Shown: positions 16,574 through 27,880, numbered from the stretch's first letter. The stretch is 64,000 bases of DNA from Prevotella sp. (GCA_022771625.1 JALFCW010000082.1:1-64000); one strand, 5' to 3'. The notes: generated by a model from the letters alone, not told the origin. Numbers and translations: made by a program.

Positions 16574-19500
16574 CTTCCTCATCCCCAAAGCTTCCGCCTT
16601 TTGAGCGGTAGAGCTGAAGCAGGCCATTCATACGCACTTGCTGGGTCTTGGCCCATTTCTCGTTGATGTCGTTTGCCTCGACGAGTATCTGGTTCATTAT
16701 GTAGAAATGAAGAAGTGCATCGCGTTGGGCACTGACGAAGCGGAAGTCTTCAAGGCTGCAATACCATGCGGCATACTGATAGGAGTTGTTGAACAGTTTC
16801 TTGAACATGTCCATTGCCTTCTGCTTCTGTCCCAGATGAGCATATACGCGTGCCTCGTCGAGAGAGCCCGACTGATAGTTGAGGGGTACGTTATACTCGG
16901 GGATGTTCTTGTCGAGATATGCGAGAACATTGGCAGCCTTCTTGTCCTCACCCTCGTTGACGAGGTTCATCGCAAGGTTGACAAAGGCACGACGATGAGT
17001 CCAGCACATTCGCATCACTGTCTCGTCGAGATAGATACCCGGTGTGTCAAGACCTCCGAAGCGGAACTTGTTCATCATTCTGTCGTAGGTGCGCTTGCTG
17101 TCGAAGTTCTTTGCTCCGGGAGCATTGGTGGTGAACGGAGTGATGCGGTTGACAAGTCCCTCCTGAACGAAGTTGTCGCCAAGGTTCATATAGTTGTCCT
17201 CGCCCACGGTGAGAGCCACATAGATGGGACGGGTCCAGTTGCAGTTAGCGATAAGTTCGAGCATCATCAGGTCGCCCTTATAGAGTGCGCGCTTGCCCTT
17301 AAGCGAGATGACCATACGGTCGGGTATGGAGTCGGCTGCCATGAGCATACCGCTCTTCTTGACTGCCTCCTTGTCGATGGTGACATATACGGTGTCGGTG
17401 GGAATGACATGAGTGTCAGTGTCGCCGAGAAGGAGTTTCATCACTTCCTTCTGTTCCTTGCTGACATCATTGCGCACCCAATATTTGAGCACGTTCTTGA
17501 GTTCGTATGGATTGTCGCCAAACATCTTGGCTGCCTCTTCGGGATAGGTGTCATAAAGTGCCTGTACGCTTTCCTTGAGAGCCGGTTCAACAGTCACATA
17601 CTCATTGGTGCCGGCACAGTATTCGAGTCGGCTCCAGTTGATGGGCAGTGCTGGAGAATCGTAGGCAGGACGCTTCATCTGGTCGATATACCAGTCGGTC
17701 TGCAGATAGCTGAGGTTGCATACGCGTGCGTCGGTGCGCTCGCCCTCCACATCCTGGTTATACCAAAGTGGGAAGGTGTCGTTGTCGCCGTTGGTGAAGA
17801 TGATGGGGTTGCCTTTCTCTTCGAGCGACATGAGATAGTTGCGTCCGAAGTCGCGACATGTGTAGCGTCCGCTGCGGTCGTGGTCGTCCCATGTCTGAGA
17901 AGCCATCTGTAGAGGAACGAGCAGACAGGCTATACCGATGATGGATGCAACAATGGTTTCGTGTCCTTTGAGACGACGTGTGAGTGCCTCGATGATGGCT
18001 GCAACGCCCATACCACACCATATTGCAAAGGCATAGAACGAACCGGCATAGGCATAGTCGCGCTCGCGTGGCTGCATCGGTGTCTGGTTGAGGTAGAGCA
18101 CGATGGCAAGACCAGTCATGAAGAAGAGGAACAACACTACCCAGAATTGGCGGATGCCTTTCTGACCCTTGCCCAATGACTGCCAGAAGAGGCCGATGAG
18201 ACCCAAGAGCAGTGGTAGGCAATAGAAGACGTTGTGTCCCTTGTTGTTCTTCAGTTCGTCGGGCAACTTGCTTTGGTCGCCGAGGCGCCAGTTGTCAAAC
18301 CAGTCGAAGCCGGTTATCCAGTTGCCGTGCTCCAATTCGCCATTGCCCTGCAAGTCGTTCTGACGACCGGCAAAGTTCCACATGAAGTAACGCCAGTACA
18401 TGAAGTTGCACTGATATGAGAGGAAGAAGCGGATGTTCTCCAACTGTGTGGGCACCTTCACGGTAATCATCTCGCCACAGCGGTCGTAGGGCACCTCTTT
18501 GCCATCTACGCCACCCATCCAACTCTCGTAGGCATTGGCATGGGCAGAACTGTACATACGCGGGAACAGCATGTTCTGGGCATATTTGTATTCGTCCTTG
18601 GTGCGCACTTCAAAGTAGGAGTCCTTCTCATCGGCAGAGGCCTTGTCCTTGCGCTGATATACAGGGGCACCCTTAGTGGATGCGGGGCGGCAGATGTCAC
18701 CATCCTTCTGCAGTTCCACCTGTGAGGTATATGCCTGACCATAGAGCAAGGGGCGAGAGCCATACTGCTCGCGACTGAGATATTCGCCCAGAGTGAAGAT
18801 GTCCTCGGGAGAGTTTTGGTCCATCGGAGGATTGGCCGACGAGCGGATAACGATGAGCGCATAGCTTGAATATCCAATCATCAGCATGAGCATGCACAGG
18901 AGTGAGGTGTTCTTTATGCGTGAGCTGACAAGGGCAATACCCTTGCGCTTGTAGTTGACAACAAACCACAGGATGGCGAGGACGATGATGCCGATGACCA
19001 CCGAACTCCATCCGAATCCGTAGAACGGGATGCCGAGCATGGCTATGGATGCAAGAAAGGCGATATTCTCGCGCTTCTCACTGCGGTCGTTGTATGTCTC
19101 CCATATAGCCCAGATGATAGTGGCGACAAGGAGGACGATGTAGATAATCTCGCCAGTGTTGAACGGGCAGCCAAGTGTGTTGACAAAGAACAACTCAAAC
19201 CAACCGCCCACGCGGACGATGCCCGGAACAACTCCATAGAGCACTGCCGCCAAGATAACAGCCGAGATGCCCAGGGCTATGAGCGAGCCCTTGAGGTCGG
19301 CATTGCCCTGGAGATTGGGATACTTGCGATAGTAATACACAAGTACGATGGCAGGCAAGCAAAGCAGATTGAGCAAGTGGACACCGATGGAAAGTCCTGT
19401 CATATACATGATGAGCACAAGCCAACGGTCGCTATGTGGCTCGTCGGCATGCTCCTCCCATTTGAGTATCAACCAGAACACCACTGCTGTGAATGCTGAT

Positions 19501-19949
19501 GAATAGGCATACACCTCACCCTCGACGGCACTAAACCAGAAGGTGTCGCTGAAGGTGTAGATCAGGGCACCTACAAGTCCGGAAGCCTCGATGCTTATCA
19601 TCTTGCCAAGTGTCATCTCACTGTCGTTGTTCAACAGCAGACGACGCACAAGATGAGTGATGCTCCAGAACAGGAACATAATCGTGGCTGCCGAGAGCAA
19701 GGCACTCATGGTGTTGACTATACGGGCCACATCGGAAGGGTCGCTAACAAACTGGGAGAACAGGTTGGCGGTAAGCATGAAGAACGGTGCACCGGGCGGG
19801 TGACCGATTTCAAGTTTATAACCTGTTGAGATAAACTCCGGACAGTCCCAGAAACTGGCTGTCGGTTCGATGGTAGAGCAATACACGAAGGCGGCTATCA
19901 GGAATGAGAGCCAACCGAGTGTGTTATCTACAATTCTGAATTGTTTCAT
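16569..19949 (-). CDS. DUF2723 family (protein O-mannosyltransferase-like) membrane protein
   Basis: TIEPTASFWDCPEFISTGYKLEIGHPPGAPFFML, NQTPMQPRERDYAYAGSFYAFAIW; ATG at 19949. Confidence 0.9.
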   Translation of the reverse strand: MKQFRIVDNTLGWLSFLIAAFVYCSTIEPTASFWDCPEFISTGYKLEIGHPPGAPFFMLTANLFSQFVSDPSDVARIVNTMSALLSAATIMFLFWSITHLVRRLLLNNDSEMTLGKMISIEASGLVGALIYTFSDTFWFSAVEGEVYAYSSAFTAVVFWLILKWEEHADEPHSDRWLVLIMYMTGLSIGVHLLNLLCLPAIVLVYYYRKYPNLQGNADLKGSLIALGISAVILAAVLYGVVPGIVRVGGWFELFFVNTLGCPFNTGEIIYIVLLVATIIWAIWETYNDRSEKRENIAFLASIAMLGIPFYGFGWSSVVIGIIVLAILWFVVNYKRKGIALVSSRIKNTSLLCMLMLMIGYSSYALIVIRSSANPPMDQNSPEDIFTLGEYLSREQYGSRPLLYGQAYTSQVELQKDGDICRPASTKGAPVYQRKDKASADEKDSYFEVRTKDEYKYAQNMLFPRMYSSAHANAYESWMGGVDGKEVPYDRCGEMITVKVPTQLENIRFFLSYQCNFMYWRYFMWNFAGRQNDLQGNGELEHGNWITGFDWFDNWRLGDQSKLPDELKNNKGHNVFYCLPLLLGLIGLFWQSLGKGQKGIRQFWVVLFLFFMTGLAIVLYLNQTPMQPRERDYAYAGSFYAFAIWCGMGVAAIIEALTRRLKGHETIVASIIGIACLLVPLQMASQTWDDHDRSGRYTCRDFGRNYLMSLEEKGNPIIFTNGDNDTFPLWYNQDVEGERTDARVCNLSYLQTDWYIDQMKRPAYDSPALPINWSRLEYCAGTNEYVTVEPALKESVQALYDTYPEEAAKMFGDNPYELKNVLKYWVRNDVSKEQKEVMKLLLGDTDTHVIPTDTVYVTIDKEAVKKSGMLMAADSIPDRMVISLKGKRALYKGDLMMLELIANCNWTRPIYVALTVGEDNYMNLGDNFVQEGLVNRITPFTTNAPGAKNFDSKRTYDRMMNKFRFGGLDTPGIYLDETVMRMCWTHRRAFVNLAMNLVNEGEDKKAANVLAYLDKNIPEYNVPLNYQSGSLDEARVYAHLGQKQKAMDMFKKLFNNSYQYAAWYCSLEDFRFVSAQRDALLHFYIMNQILVEANDINEKWAKTQQVRMNGLLQLYRSKGGSFGDEED

Positions 19950-20030
19950 CTTCTTTATTAATATGTTACTATTATAATTTGGGCGCAAAGTTACAAAAAT
20001 AACATTGATATAATGTTGATTTCAGTCTTT

Positions 20031-20678
20031 TTAACGCAAAATCTTTATTCTTTCGTTTACTTCTATGATCTTTTTGGCGTATGACTCAACAAATTGGCGG
20101 TCGTGGCTGACCATCACAATAGCTGCCTCGTTATTGAGTTTGCGGATGGTGGAATACATGAACGACTCGAAATTATCGTCAACGAAATTATTGGGTTCGT
20201 CGAGAATAAGCAGTTCCGGGCGCGACACCATGGCTCGGGCAAAGAGCACACGTTGGAACTCGCCTCCGCTAAGTGTTTTGACAGGGCGATGTGCCATAGA
20301 GGCGATACCTATTGTTTGCATTATCTCGTGGGCTCTGGCGCGTTGTTCCTTAGTGTAGCCGCCAAAGAGGCGACGGGGAGAGTTCATGCCCGAAGCCACC
20401 ACATCGGCCACCGACATGGGGAAGTCGGTGTCGAGATCTCTTGTCTGTGGCAGATAGCCAACAGACAATGAATCTACCTGATGGCCGTTGCGCTGAAACT
20501 CAATGGTGCCCGAAGAGGGCTTGAGCAGTCCGAGAATGACACGAAGCAATGTGGTCTTGCCGCCACCATTCGGACCGACAATACCTACAAAATCCCTGTC
20601 GGCAATGTCGAGATTGACATCGCGCAGTTGCAATCTGCCGTTATATCCGGCGTTTATGTCTCGTAATATTACTCCCAA
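20031..20678 (-). CDS. Metal (zinc) ABC transporter ATP-binding protein, ZnuC-like
   Basis: GPNGGGKTTLLRVILGLLKP, LSGGEFQRVLFARAMVSRPELLILDEP. Confidence 0.9.
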   Translation of the reverse strand: MGVILRDINAGYNGRLQLRDVNLDIADRDFVGIVGPNGGGKTTLLRVILGLLKPSSGTIEFQRNGHQVDSLSVGYLPQTRDLDTDFPMSVADVVASGMNSPRRLFGGYTKEQRARAHEIMQTIGIASMAHRPVKTLSGGEFQRVLFARAMVSRPELLILDEPNNFVDDNFESFMYSTIRKLNNEAAIVMVSHDRQFVESYAKKIIEVNERIKILR

Positions 20679-20689
20679 TATCTCAAATT

Positions 20690-21913
20690 CTAATTCCTAA
20701 TTTCCGCCGCTATTCGTCTCATCTCCTTGTTCCAGTCGTATCCGAGAGGATTAATCTCCACCTTTCGTGCTCCGATGGCATTGGTGATGATATCCACATT
20801 GCGGTTGGCAAACTCCCGTTGCACGAACATCGTCTTCACCCCCTTGGCGCGGGCTGTGGAGATGATTTGCTCAAGTTCGGCTGCCGACGGTTCCCTGCCA
20901 TGCTCCTCCAATGCCAACTGCTCCAAACCGTAGTCGGAGGCGAAGTAGGTGAGGGCTGGATGATAGATGATGAATGACTTACATTGAGCTTGTGCGGTTG
21001 TCTGCCTAATATACTTGTCGGTGGCATGTATGACACTGCACAGGCTGTCGAGGTGCTGACGAAAGAAAACCGAGTCTTTTACATCAATACGCTTCACGGC
21101 TTCATATATATTGTGAGCCATGATAATGGCATTTCGTGCCGACATCCACGAATGAGGGTCGTCGCCGATATGAGATGTTATTCCTTCCGATGAGTTGACC
21201 ACTGTGATATGTGGGGCATTGGATGTGAGCCGAGGCATCCATGTTCGCTCGAATCCCAGTTCTCCCACCTTTATATATAATATACTCTCCGAGAGGTCGG
21301 CCATTTGTCGTGCCGTTGGTTCGTAGGTCTCGGGACTGCTGCCTTTGGGCACCATTGTCACCACCTCAAAACGGTCGCCTACAATCTGTTCGGTGAGATA
21401 GCGCAGCGGTTCGATGCTTACCGTAATCTTGTTTGCATTGTCGTTCTTGGCCGACGAGCATGAGAAAAGAGTTCCGGCAGTGACCATCAGCACTACATAT
21501 CTTGCGAGTTTGCTGATTGTCACACTTACGATGAAGATGGTGAGATTGGCACGCATCAGTCCAAGCACAATGGTGATGACATCGCCAATGACGGGAATAC
21601 ATGAGAATAGTCCCATCCATGCTCCACGTCCCCCCATGAATCGTCGTGCACGGTCGAGGTCTTCCGGTTTGGTGTGAAGGTATTTTTCTATCCATTCCAT
21701 CTTGCCCAACCGTCCGATACCATAGTTGAACAGGCTGCCGAGCACATTGCCCACCGTCCCCCATGCCACCAACGCCCACATGTCGAGTCCGGCAGCAAGC
21801 AGACCCACCATTACGGCTTCGCTGCTGAAGGGAAGTATGCTGGCGGCAAGGAAGGCTGACAATGCCATTCCCATATAGCCCCAGTCCATAAGAAATGCTA
21901 TTATGGAATCCAT
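20690..21913 (-). CDS. Fusion of YqaA/DedA-like membrane protein with ZnuA-like metal-binding lipoprotein
   Basis: N-term MGMALSAFLAASILPFSSEAVMVGLLAAG...RFMGGRGAWMGLFSCIPVIGDVITIVLGLMRAN; C-term SCSSAKNDNANKITVSIEPLRYLTEQIVGDRFEVVTMVPKGSSPETYEPT. Confidence 0.9.
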   Translation of the reverse strand: MDSIIAFLMDWGYMGMALSAFLAASILPFSSEAVMVGLLAAGLDMWALVAWGTVGNVLGSLFNYGIGRLGKMEWIEKYLHTKPEDLDRARRFMGGRGAWMGLFSCIPVIGDVITIVLGLMRANLTIFIVSVTISKLARYVVLMVTAGTLFSCSSAKNDNANKITVSIEPLRYLTEQIVGDRFEVVTMVPKGSSPETYEPTARQMADLSESILYIKVGELGFERTWMPRLTSNAPHITVVNSSEGITSHIGDDPHSWMSARNAIIMAHNIYEAVKRIDVKDSVFFRQHLDSLCSVIHATDKYIRQTTAQAQCKSFIIYHPALTYFASDYGLEQLALEEHGREPSAAELEQIISTARAKGVKTMFVQREFANRNVDIITNAIGARKVEINPLGYDWNKEMRRIAAEIRN

Positions 21914-21925
21914 TCTTTATTCTGT

Positions 21926-22849
21926 CTATATTAGTTGAAGTATGTTTATGATGGTCAGTGACAATGCTGTTGCCACAATCACCTTGAACGCCAAATTGGT
22001 TATCCAAGTATGGGTGAGGGCAATGAAATGAGCTATCAGAGGTGATGTGGTCACTATCAGGATGATGAGCATTGTAGCGTAGTGTTGTGGTTGGAGAATG
22101 ATAAACGCGATGGTGAATATATCAAACAAGATAAACGTGTTGTAGAACATTCTTGTGCGAGTCTTGTCGAACACACGGTTGCGAAGGTAGTGAATGATAC
22201 CCACTACCGACAGGATTGTGATATAACATATGGAAACCAATGCCGATACAGGCACTTGGGAGAAATTGGCAACCTTGCCGAATACTGCCAACTGTGAAAA
22301 GTGTTCCACTGCCAATGTTATGTCGTTGGTGTAGATGAGATAAACCGCCACAAACCAGTAGGGACATACCAATCCAAATAGCGAAGAGATGAATGTGCGC
22401 AGAGTCATCGACTGTAAGTGGAAGAACATCGCCAACCACATCACTGGTACAAAGAACAGCACACTGACATCAATCATTGACCCTATGCCTATCGACATGA
22501 ACGAATAGAAAATGCGCCCCATTGAGTATTTGTCCTGATAGGATAGGAATGCCATGACGAACGACATCACCACGCATATCGACAACATCATACCCTTGGA
22601 TGACTGCAACAGGAATGTGGACATGCACACCATCATGATGAATGAGCACGACACCATTCTACTGTATATTCGTATCAGGGCATTGCTGTTGTTGAGCTCA
22701 ACCATCAGATATGAGGATATCACGAAACAGGCAAATTGAAGCCAAAGGTGATCTGTAACCAATCCACACAATAGCCATACGGCAATGGCATACAATCCCA
22801 TTGACGGCAACAACAGCCTGCTTCTTGATATCCTGTTCTGTAATAACAT
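21926..22849 (-). CDS. Multi-pass membrane protein of unknown function
   Basis: 307 aa, many hydrophobic segments; no confident family. Confidence 0.7.
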   Translation of the reverse strand: MLLQNRISRSRLLLPSMGLYAIAVWLLCGLVTDHLWLQFACFVISSYLMVELNNSNALIRIYSRMVSCSFIMMVCMSTFLLQSSKGMMLSICVVMSFVMAFLSYQDKYSMGRIFYSFMSIGIGSMIDVSVLFFVPVMWLAMFFHLQSMTLRTFISSLFGLVCPYWFVAVYLIYTNDITLAVEHFSQLAVFGKVANFSQVPVSALVSICYITILSVVGIIHYLRNRVFDKTRTRMFYNTFILFDIFTIAFIILQPQHYATMLIILIVTTSPLIAHFIALTHTWITNLAFKVIVATALSLTIINILQLI

Positions 22850-22870
22850 TCTTTGTCCTTAATTCTTAAT

Positions 22871-24139
22871 TCAAATGTCTTGTCCTATGTCGCGACGGAA
22901 ATACTTGTCGGTGAAGTTGATCTTCTGTGCCTCCTCGAAACTCTTCTTCAGAGCCTCTGCCTTGTCCTTGCCATAGGAGCTCACAGCAATCACACGGCCG
23001 CCATTGGTCACTACCTCACCATCCTTCGTCGTTGTGCCGGCATGGAAGACGATACTGCCTTCGACATTCTCGATTCCTGTGATAGGATAGCCTTTCTTGT
23101 ATTCTTGGGGATATCCACCACTTACGAGCATCACGCATACCACGGCACGCTCGTCGAACTCGATAGAGCGCTTGTCGAGGTCGCCATTGGCAACTCCCTC
23201 GAAGAGATCTACAATATCACTCTTGAGACGGAGCATAACACTCTCGGTCTCAGGGTCTCCCATGCGGCAGTTATACTCTATGACCATCGGTTCGCCATCT
23301 ACATTGATAAGTCCGAAGAAGATGAAACCCTTATAGTCGATACCTTCAGAGGCCAGACCATCCACAGTGGGACGTATGATACGGTCCTCCACCTTCTGCA
23401 TCCATTCCTTGGTGGCGAATGGAACGGGAGTGACACTGCCCATACCACCAGTGTTCAATCCAGTGTCGCCCTCACCGATGCGCTTATAGTCTTTTGCCTC
23501 GGGCAGAATCTTATAGTGGGTACCGTCGGTGAGGACGAATACCGAGCACTCGATGCCGCTAAGATATTCCTCGATGACCACACGGGCAGAGGCATTGCCA
23601 AACATACCTCCAAGCATTTCCTTGAGTTCCTTTTTAGCCTCGTCGAGGGTGGGAAGGATGAGAACACCCTTACCGGCACAAAGACCGTCGGCCTTCAATA
23701 CGTAGGGAGCCTTGAGCGTCTCCAGGAATTTCAGACCCTCCTCAAGTGTTGTGCCATCGAATGTCTGATATTTTGCCGTGGGGATATTATGACGCTGCAT
23801 AAACGCCTTTGCGAAATCCTTTGAGCCTTCGAGCACAGCACCGGCCTTCGACGGACCGATGACTGGCACATTCTTAGTGCGCTCGTCGGCTTTCAGGTCG
23901 TCGTAAACACCCTTTACGAGTGGGTCTTCAGGACCTACTACAACCATATCGATGGCATTTGCCACCACAAACTCCTTGATTTTCTCGAAGTCGTTAACTC
24001 CGATTGCCACATTCTCACCGCAATTTGTCGTACCGGCATTGCCAGGGGCGATAAACAGTTTTTCTACCTTCTCGCTCTGTGAGATTTTCCATGCTAAGGC
24101 GTGCTCGCGGCCGCCACTTCCTAATAATAATATTTTCAT
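22871..24139 (-). CDS. purD: Phosphoribosylamine--glycine ligase
   Basis: [49 protein letters not shown] at 24139. Confidence 0.97.
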   Translation of the reverse strand: MKILLLGSGGREHALAWKISQSEKVEKLFIAPGNAGTTNCGENVAIGVNDFEKIKEFVVANAIDMVVVGPEDPLVKGVYDDLKADERTKNVPVIGPSKAGAVLEGSKDFAKAFMQRHNIPTAKYQTFDGTTLEEGLKFLETLKAPYVLKADGLCAGKGVLILPTLDEAKKELKEMLGGMFGNASARVVIEEYLSGIECSVFVLTDGTHYKILPEAKDYKRIGEGDTGLNTGGMGSVTPVPFATKEWMQKVEDRIIRPTVDGLASEGIDYKGFIFFGLINVDGEPMVIEYNCRMGDPETESVMLRLKSDIVDLFEGVANGDLDKRSIEFDERAVVCVMLVSGGYPQEYKKGYPITGIENVEGSIVFHAGTTTKDGEVVTNGGRVIAVSSYGKDKAEALKKSFEEAQKINFTDKYFRRDIGQDI

Positions 24140-24225
24140 AATTTCTAATATAAGCCCCCCTAAGTCCCCCCAGAGGGGGATTTTGCCATGCGGAAGGTTT
24201 TTCAATTTTTCAATTTTTCAATATT

Positions 24226-26406
24226 TCAATTCTTTAAAAAGTTTTCAAAGTATTGAGTTATACGTTCATGCAGATGAACACTCTTGTGTCCCATCATGTT
24301 GTGTCCCTCGCCAGGATATACGAAGAAGTCGGGCTGTGTGCCAGCCTCGGTACATGCGTCGATGAACGACAGGGCCTGCTGGGGAACAACCGTAGGGTCG
24401 TTCATACCAATGATAATCTGCAGTTTACCCTTGAGGTTCTTGGCCATAGGGATGAGCGAACAAGCCTCAATGCCCTCCTTGTTGGTGTCGGGAGTGCCCA
24501 TATATCTCTCCCCGTACATCACCTCATACCATTTCCAGTCGATGACAGGACCTCCGGCCACTCCCACCTTGAACACGTCGGGATAGTTGGTCATGAGCGA
24601 GATAGTCATAAATCCGCCATAGCTCCATCCGTGTACACCAAGTCGGTTGGCATCAACATAGGGCAACGACTTTAGATAATCCACACCCTTCATCTGGTCG
24701 AGCATCTCCACCTTACCGAGCTTGTGCCATGTGGCCTGTTCAAACTCCAGTCCGCGGTTTTCGCTGCCACGGTTGTCGAGGATAAACACGATATATCCCT
24801 TCTGGGCCATGTAAGTCTCCCACGAACGGCTATACCAATGCCATGCTGCCTCCACATTGTGGGCATGAGGTCCTCCATACACATATACCACAGTGGGATA
24901 TTTCTTCGTGGCATCAAAGTTGGCGGGTTTCACCATTCGCCAGTACAAGTCGGTTGTACCGTCGGCAGCCTTAATGCTTCCGCTTTCGAAGATGGGTTGC
25001 TGATAGCCCTCCCATGGGTCTTTGGATGTAAGCAGTCGCAAAGACTTGCCGTTGGATGTGGCAACAAGGTCGTAGTTGCGAGGCACGTCCGGTTCGCTAT
25101 ACATATCCACAACCCACTGACCGCTCTTGCTGGGCATGGCATAATGGCTGCCTCGACCGTTGTCGAGAGCCTTTCGCTTCCCAGTCTTCACGTCAATGGC
25201 ATAGATGTTGCGCTGTATGGGGTTGGCTTCATTTGATACAATGATTACCGACCTGTTCTTGGTGTTGAATCCACAAAAGTCCTCTACCACGAAATTGCCA
25301 GTGGTCAGTTGTCGAATCTTTCCCGTACCTATATTATATATATAAAGGTGGTTGTATCCGTCTTTCTGACTCTGCATGACAAACTGCTGATTGTCCCATG
25401 GCAAGAATACAATAGGATGTATGGGTTCCACATATTTGTCGCTTTTCTCGCGATAGAGCTCCTTTAGTTTGTTGCCTGTTGTGGCGTCATAGCTCACGAG
25501 TTGGCAGTCGTTTTGCAGTCGGTTGAGTTCAAACATATAAACCGTCTTACTGTCAGGACTCCATGCTATGTTGGTGAAATAGCGGTCGGTAGGGTCGCCG
25601 GCGTTGAGATATTGTATCTTACCGGTTGTGCAGTCGTAGATACCCACAGTCACCTTATGGCTTGTCATTCCGAGCATAGGGTATTTGTCGGGTTCGTATG
25701 TAGCCACTCGCTCAAAGGTGTTCACCTGGGGATAATCCGTTACCATGGTCTGGTCCATACGATAGAATGCAAACCTATTTCCGTCGGGAGCCCAGAAGAT
25801 ACCCTCTTCAATACCGAATTCATTGCGGTGAACCGACTGTCCATACACAATCTCTCGTGTACCGTCGGTGGTGAGTTGCTTACTCTTTCCCTCAGCATCC
25901 GTTATCCACAGTTGGTTGTCCTTTACGTAGGCAGATATGCGTGATGTCTTGTTCCAATGGGTCTCGGTCTCACCCTCGCAAGCCTGTTTCCAGATCACCT
26001 CGCATTTGCTCCAGTCATACAACATCCTTACACTCTTGCTTTCCACAAGGGCAAGAGTCTTGCCGGGGTAGGGGAACGCCACCCTTTGCAGTGTCCTCAC
26101 CTTGTCTTTTTCGTCGAGTTTGCCGTTGATGTCTCTTATATTGTCGTTGATGTCATCGAGTGTGAAGAGAGGTTTTTTGACTCCTGTCTTCATATTGATC
26201 TCACCCGTTTCCACCACGTCGAGATACATCAGTTGGTCGCCCCACCATGTTGTGTAAAGCCGCTCGGGGATGAACTTCCGATAGTTTACACCGCCAAAGT
26301 TGAGTTCCTCGAGGGTAAACTGCTTTAGCTCCTGTGCCGTGATGCTGGTAGATGCCATAATACTGGAAAATATGACTATTGCCGCAAATAATTTTTTAGT
26401 CGTCAT
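24226..26406 (-). CDS. Dipeptidyl peptidase IV-type prolyl oligopeptidase (S9)
   Basis: HGWSYGGFMTISLMTNYPDVFKVGVAGGPV, YVYGGPHAH; ATG at 26406 followed by signal peptide. Confidence 0.95.
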   Translation of the reverse strand: MTTKKLFAAIVIFSSIMASTSITAQELKQFTLEELNFGGVNYRKFIPERLYTTWWGDQLMYLDVVETGEINMKTGVKKPLFTLDDINDNIRDINGKLDEKDKVRTLQRVAFPYPGKTLALVESKSVRMLYDWSKCEVIWKQACEGETETHWNKTSRISAYVKDNQLWITDAEGKSKQLTTDGTREIVYGQSVHRNEFGIEEGIFWAPDGNRFAFYRMDQTMVTDYPQVNTFERVATYEPDKYPMLGMTSHKVTVGIYDCTTGKIQYLNAGDPTDRYFTNIAWSPDSKTVYMFELNRLQNDCQLVSYDATTGNKLKELYREKSDKYVEPIHPIVFLPWDNQQFVMQSQKDGYNHLYIYNIGTGKIRQLTTGNFVVEDFCGFNTKNRSVIIVSNEANPIQRNIYAIDVKTGKRKALDNGRGSHYAMPSKSGQWVVDMYSEPDVPRNYDLVATSNGKSLRLLTSKDPWEGYQQPIFESGSIKAADGTTDLYWRMVKPANFDATKKYPTVVYVYGGPHAHNVEAAWHWYSRSWETYMAQKGYIVFILDNRGSENRGLEFEQATWHKLGKVEMLDQMKGVDYLKSLPYVDANRLGVHGWSYGGFMTISLMTNYPDVFKVGVAGGPVIDWKWYEVMYGERYMGTPDTNKEGIEACSLIPMAKNLKGKLQIIIGMNDPTVVPQQALSFIDACTEAGTQPDFFVYPGEGHNMMGHKSVHLHERITQYFENFLKN

Positions 26407-27880
26407 AAGAATCGAAATCTTTATTCTGTCTTTTGCCTTTGCGGTCGAATCCACCTTTGCGGTCGAATCCACCCTTGCCTTTACGGTCAAATCCACCTTT
26501 GCGGTCGAAAGACTTTCTTCCACGTTCTTTGTCATCGTCGTTGTTACGTCGGCGCGGGCGCTTGTCCTCGCTGTTGAGCACATCGTGTCGATGGAACTTG
26601 AATGAGCGTATGTCGCCCTCTTCATTTTCCTCCGTCTCAGAGAGTCTCTTTTTAAACTCGCGTTCTTTCTTGAATCTGTGCTTTTCGCGCATGAGTTTTT
26701 TCTCTTCGTCAGTTTTCACGATACCGCCTTCAGAGCGGAAGTCGCGCAATTTTCCGTCGAATATCTGATACTTGCGGAATTCACATTCTAGCGAACCATT
26801 ATAAAGAGGTGTCTTGAGCGATGGTTTCAGTCCTATCTGTTCAAAACATTCCTCTCGATAGCTCAGTATCCATGCGTCGTTGTTGAGGAACTGGTGCTTG
26901 AGCCTTTCCCCTATCATCTTGTATGTGCCCAGAAGGTCGGGTGTTGAGATACGCTCGCCATAGGGAGGATTGGTGACGATGATACTCTTCTCTTTCGGCT
27001 GAGTGAAGTCCTTGAAGTCGGCTTGAGCCACAGTGATGTCTTTGCTCAGTCCTGCCGCCTTCACGTTCATGTTGGCAGTATTTACCGCCTTCATGTCGAT
27101 GTCATAACCATAGATATGGTGGTTGAACTCTCGTTCCTGAGAGTCGTCGTTGTATATCTCGTCGAAGAGGTCCTTGTCGAAGTCGGGCCATTTTTCAAAT
27201 GCAAATTCCTTGCGGAACAGTCCTGGAGCCATGTTGCGTGCGATGAGTGCCGCCTCGATGAGCAGAGTGCCCGAACCGCACATTGGGTCGATGAAGTCGG
27301 TTTCGCCCTGCCATCCGGTCATGAGTATCATTCCGGCTGCAAGAACCTCGTTGAGTGGTGCCTCCACGCTTTCCTGTCGATAGCCACGGCGATGCAGGCT
27401 CTCTCCGCTGGAGTCGAGCGAAAGAGTGCATTTGTCTTCAGCCACATGTATGTTTAGGCGTATGTCGGGGTTGGCTACACTGATATTCGGGCGTTGGCCT
27501 GTCTTTTCGCGGAATTGGTCAACGATGGCATCCTTAACCTTGTAGGCAACAAACTTAGAGTGTCGGAATTCGTCGGAGAAAACCACGGCATCCACAGCGA
27601 ATGTCTTGTTGTTGTCGAGGTACTCCGTCCAATCCACCTTTTTAATCTCCTCATACACATCATCGGCCGACTTGGCCTTGAAGTGAGTGATGGGTTTTAA
27701 TATCCTGATTGCAGTGTGCAGTTGGAAGTTGGCGCGATACATCAACTCCTTGTTTCCCGTAAATGACACCATGCGTCGTCCAATCTGCACGTCATTGGCG
27801 CCCAATTGTGTCAATTCCTTCGCCAATACAGGTTCCAGTCCCATGAATGTTTTGGCGATCAATTCAAATTCTTTTTCCAT
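26396..27880 (-). CDS. THUMP-domain class I SAM-dependent RNA methyltransferase (RlmL N-terminal type)
   Basis: DPMCGSGTLLIEAALIARNMAPG, IIVTNPPYGERI; basic C-terminal tail of repeated GGFDRKG. Confidence 0.92.
   Translation of the reverse strand: MEKEFELIAKTFMGLEPVLAKELTQLGANDVQIGRRMVSFTGNKELMYRANFQLHTAIRILKPITHFKAKSADDVYEEIKKVDWTEYLDNNKTFAVDAVVFSDEFRHSKFVAYKVKDAIVDQFREKTGQRPNISVANPDIRLNIHVAEDKCTLSLDSSGESLHRRGYRQESVEAPLNEVLAAGMILMTGWQGETDFIDPMCGSGTLLIEAALIARNMAPGLFRKEFAFEKWPDFDKDLFDEIYNDDSQEREFNHHIYGYDIDMKAVNTANMNVKAAGLSKDITVAQADFKDFTQPKEKSIIVTNPPYGERISTPDLLGTYKMIGERLKHQFLNNDAWILSYREECFEQIGLKPSLKTPLYNGSLECEFRKYQIFDGKLRDFRSEGGIVKTDEEKKLMREKHRFKKEREFKKRLSETEENEEGDIRSFKFHRHDVLNSEDKRPRRRNNDDDKERGRKSFDRKGGFDRKGKGGFDRKGGFDRKGKRQNKDFDSYDD

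Noticed and set aside
16638-17912. 424-aa plus-strand ORF
   Set aside because: Antisense to the DUF2723 gene; long shadow ORF with no recognisable domain. The same applies to other long antisense ORFs (for example 32143-33636, 44139-45227, 22853-23824).
26440-26510. 18-bp repeats at the RlmL-type C-terminus as a mobile repeat
   Set aside because: They encode a basic GGFDRKG tail typical of RNA-binding extensions, so coding explains them.
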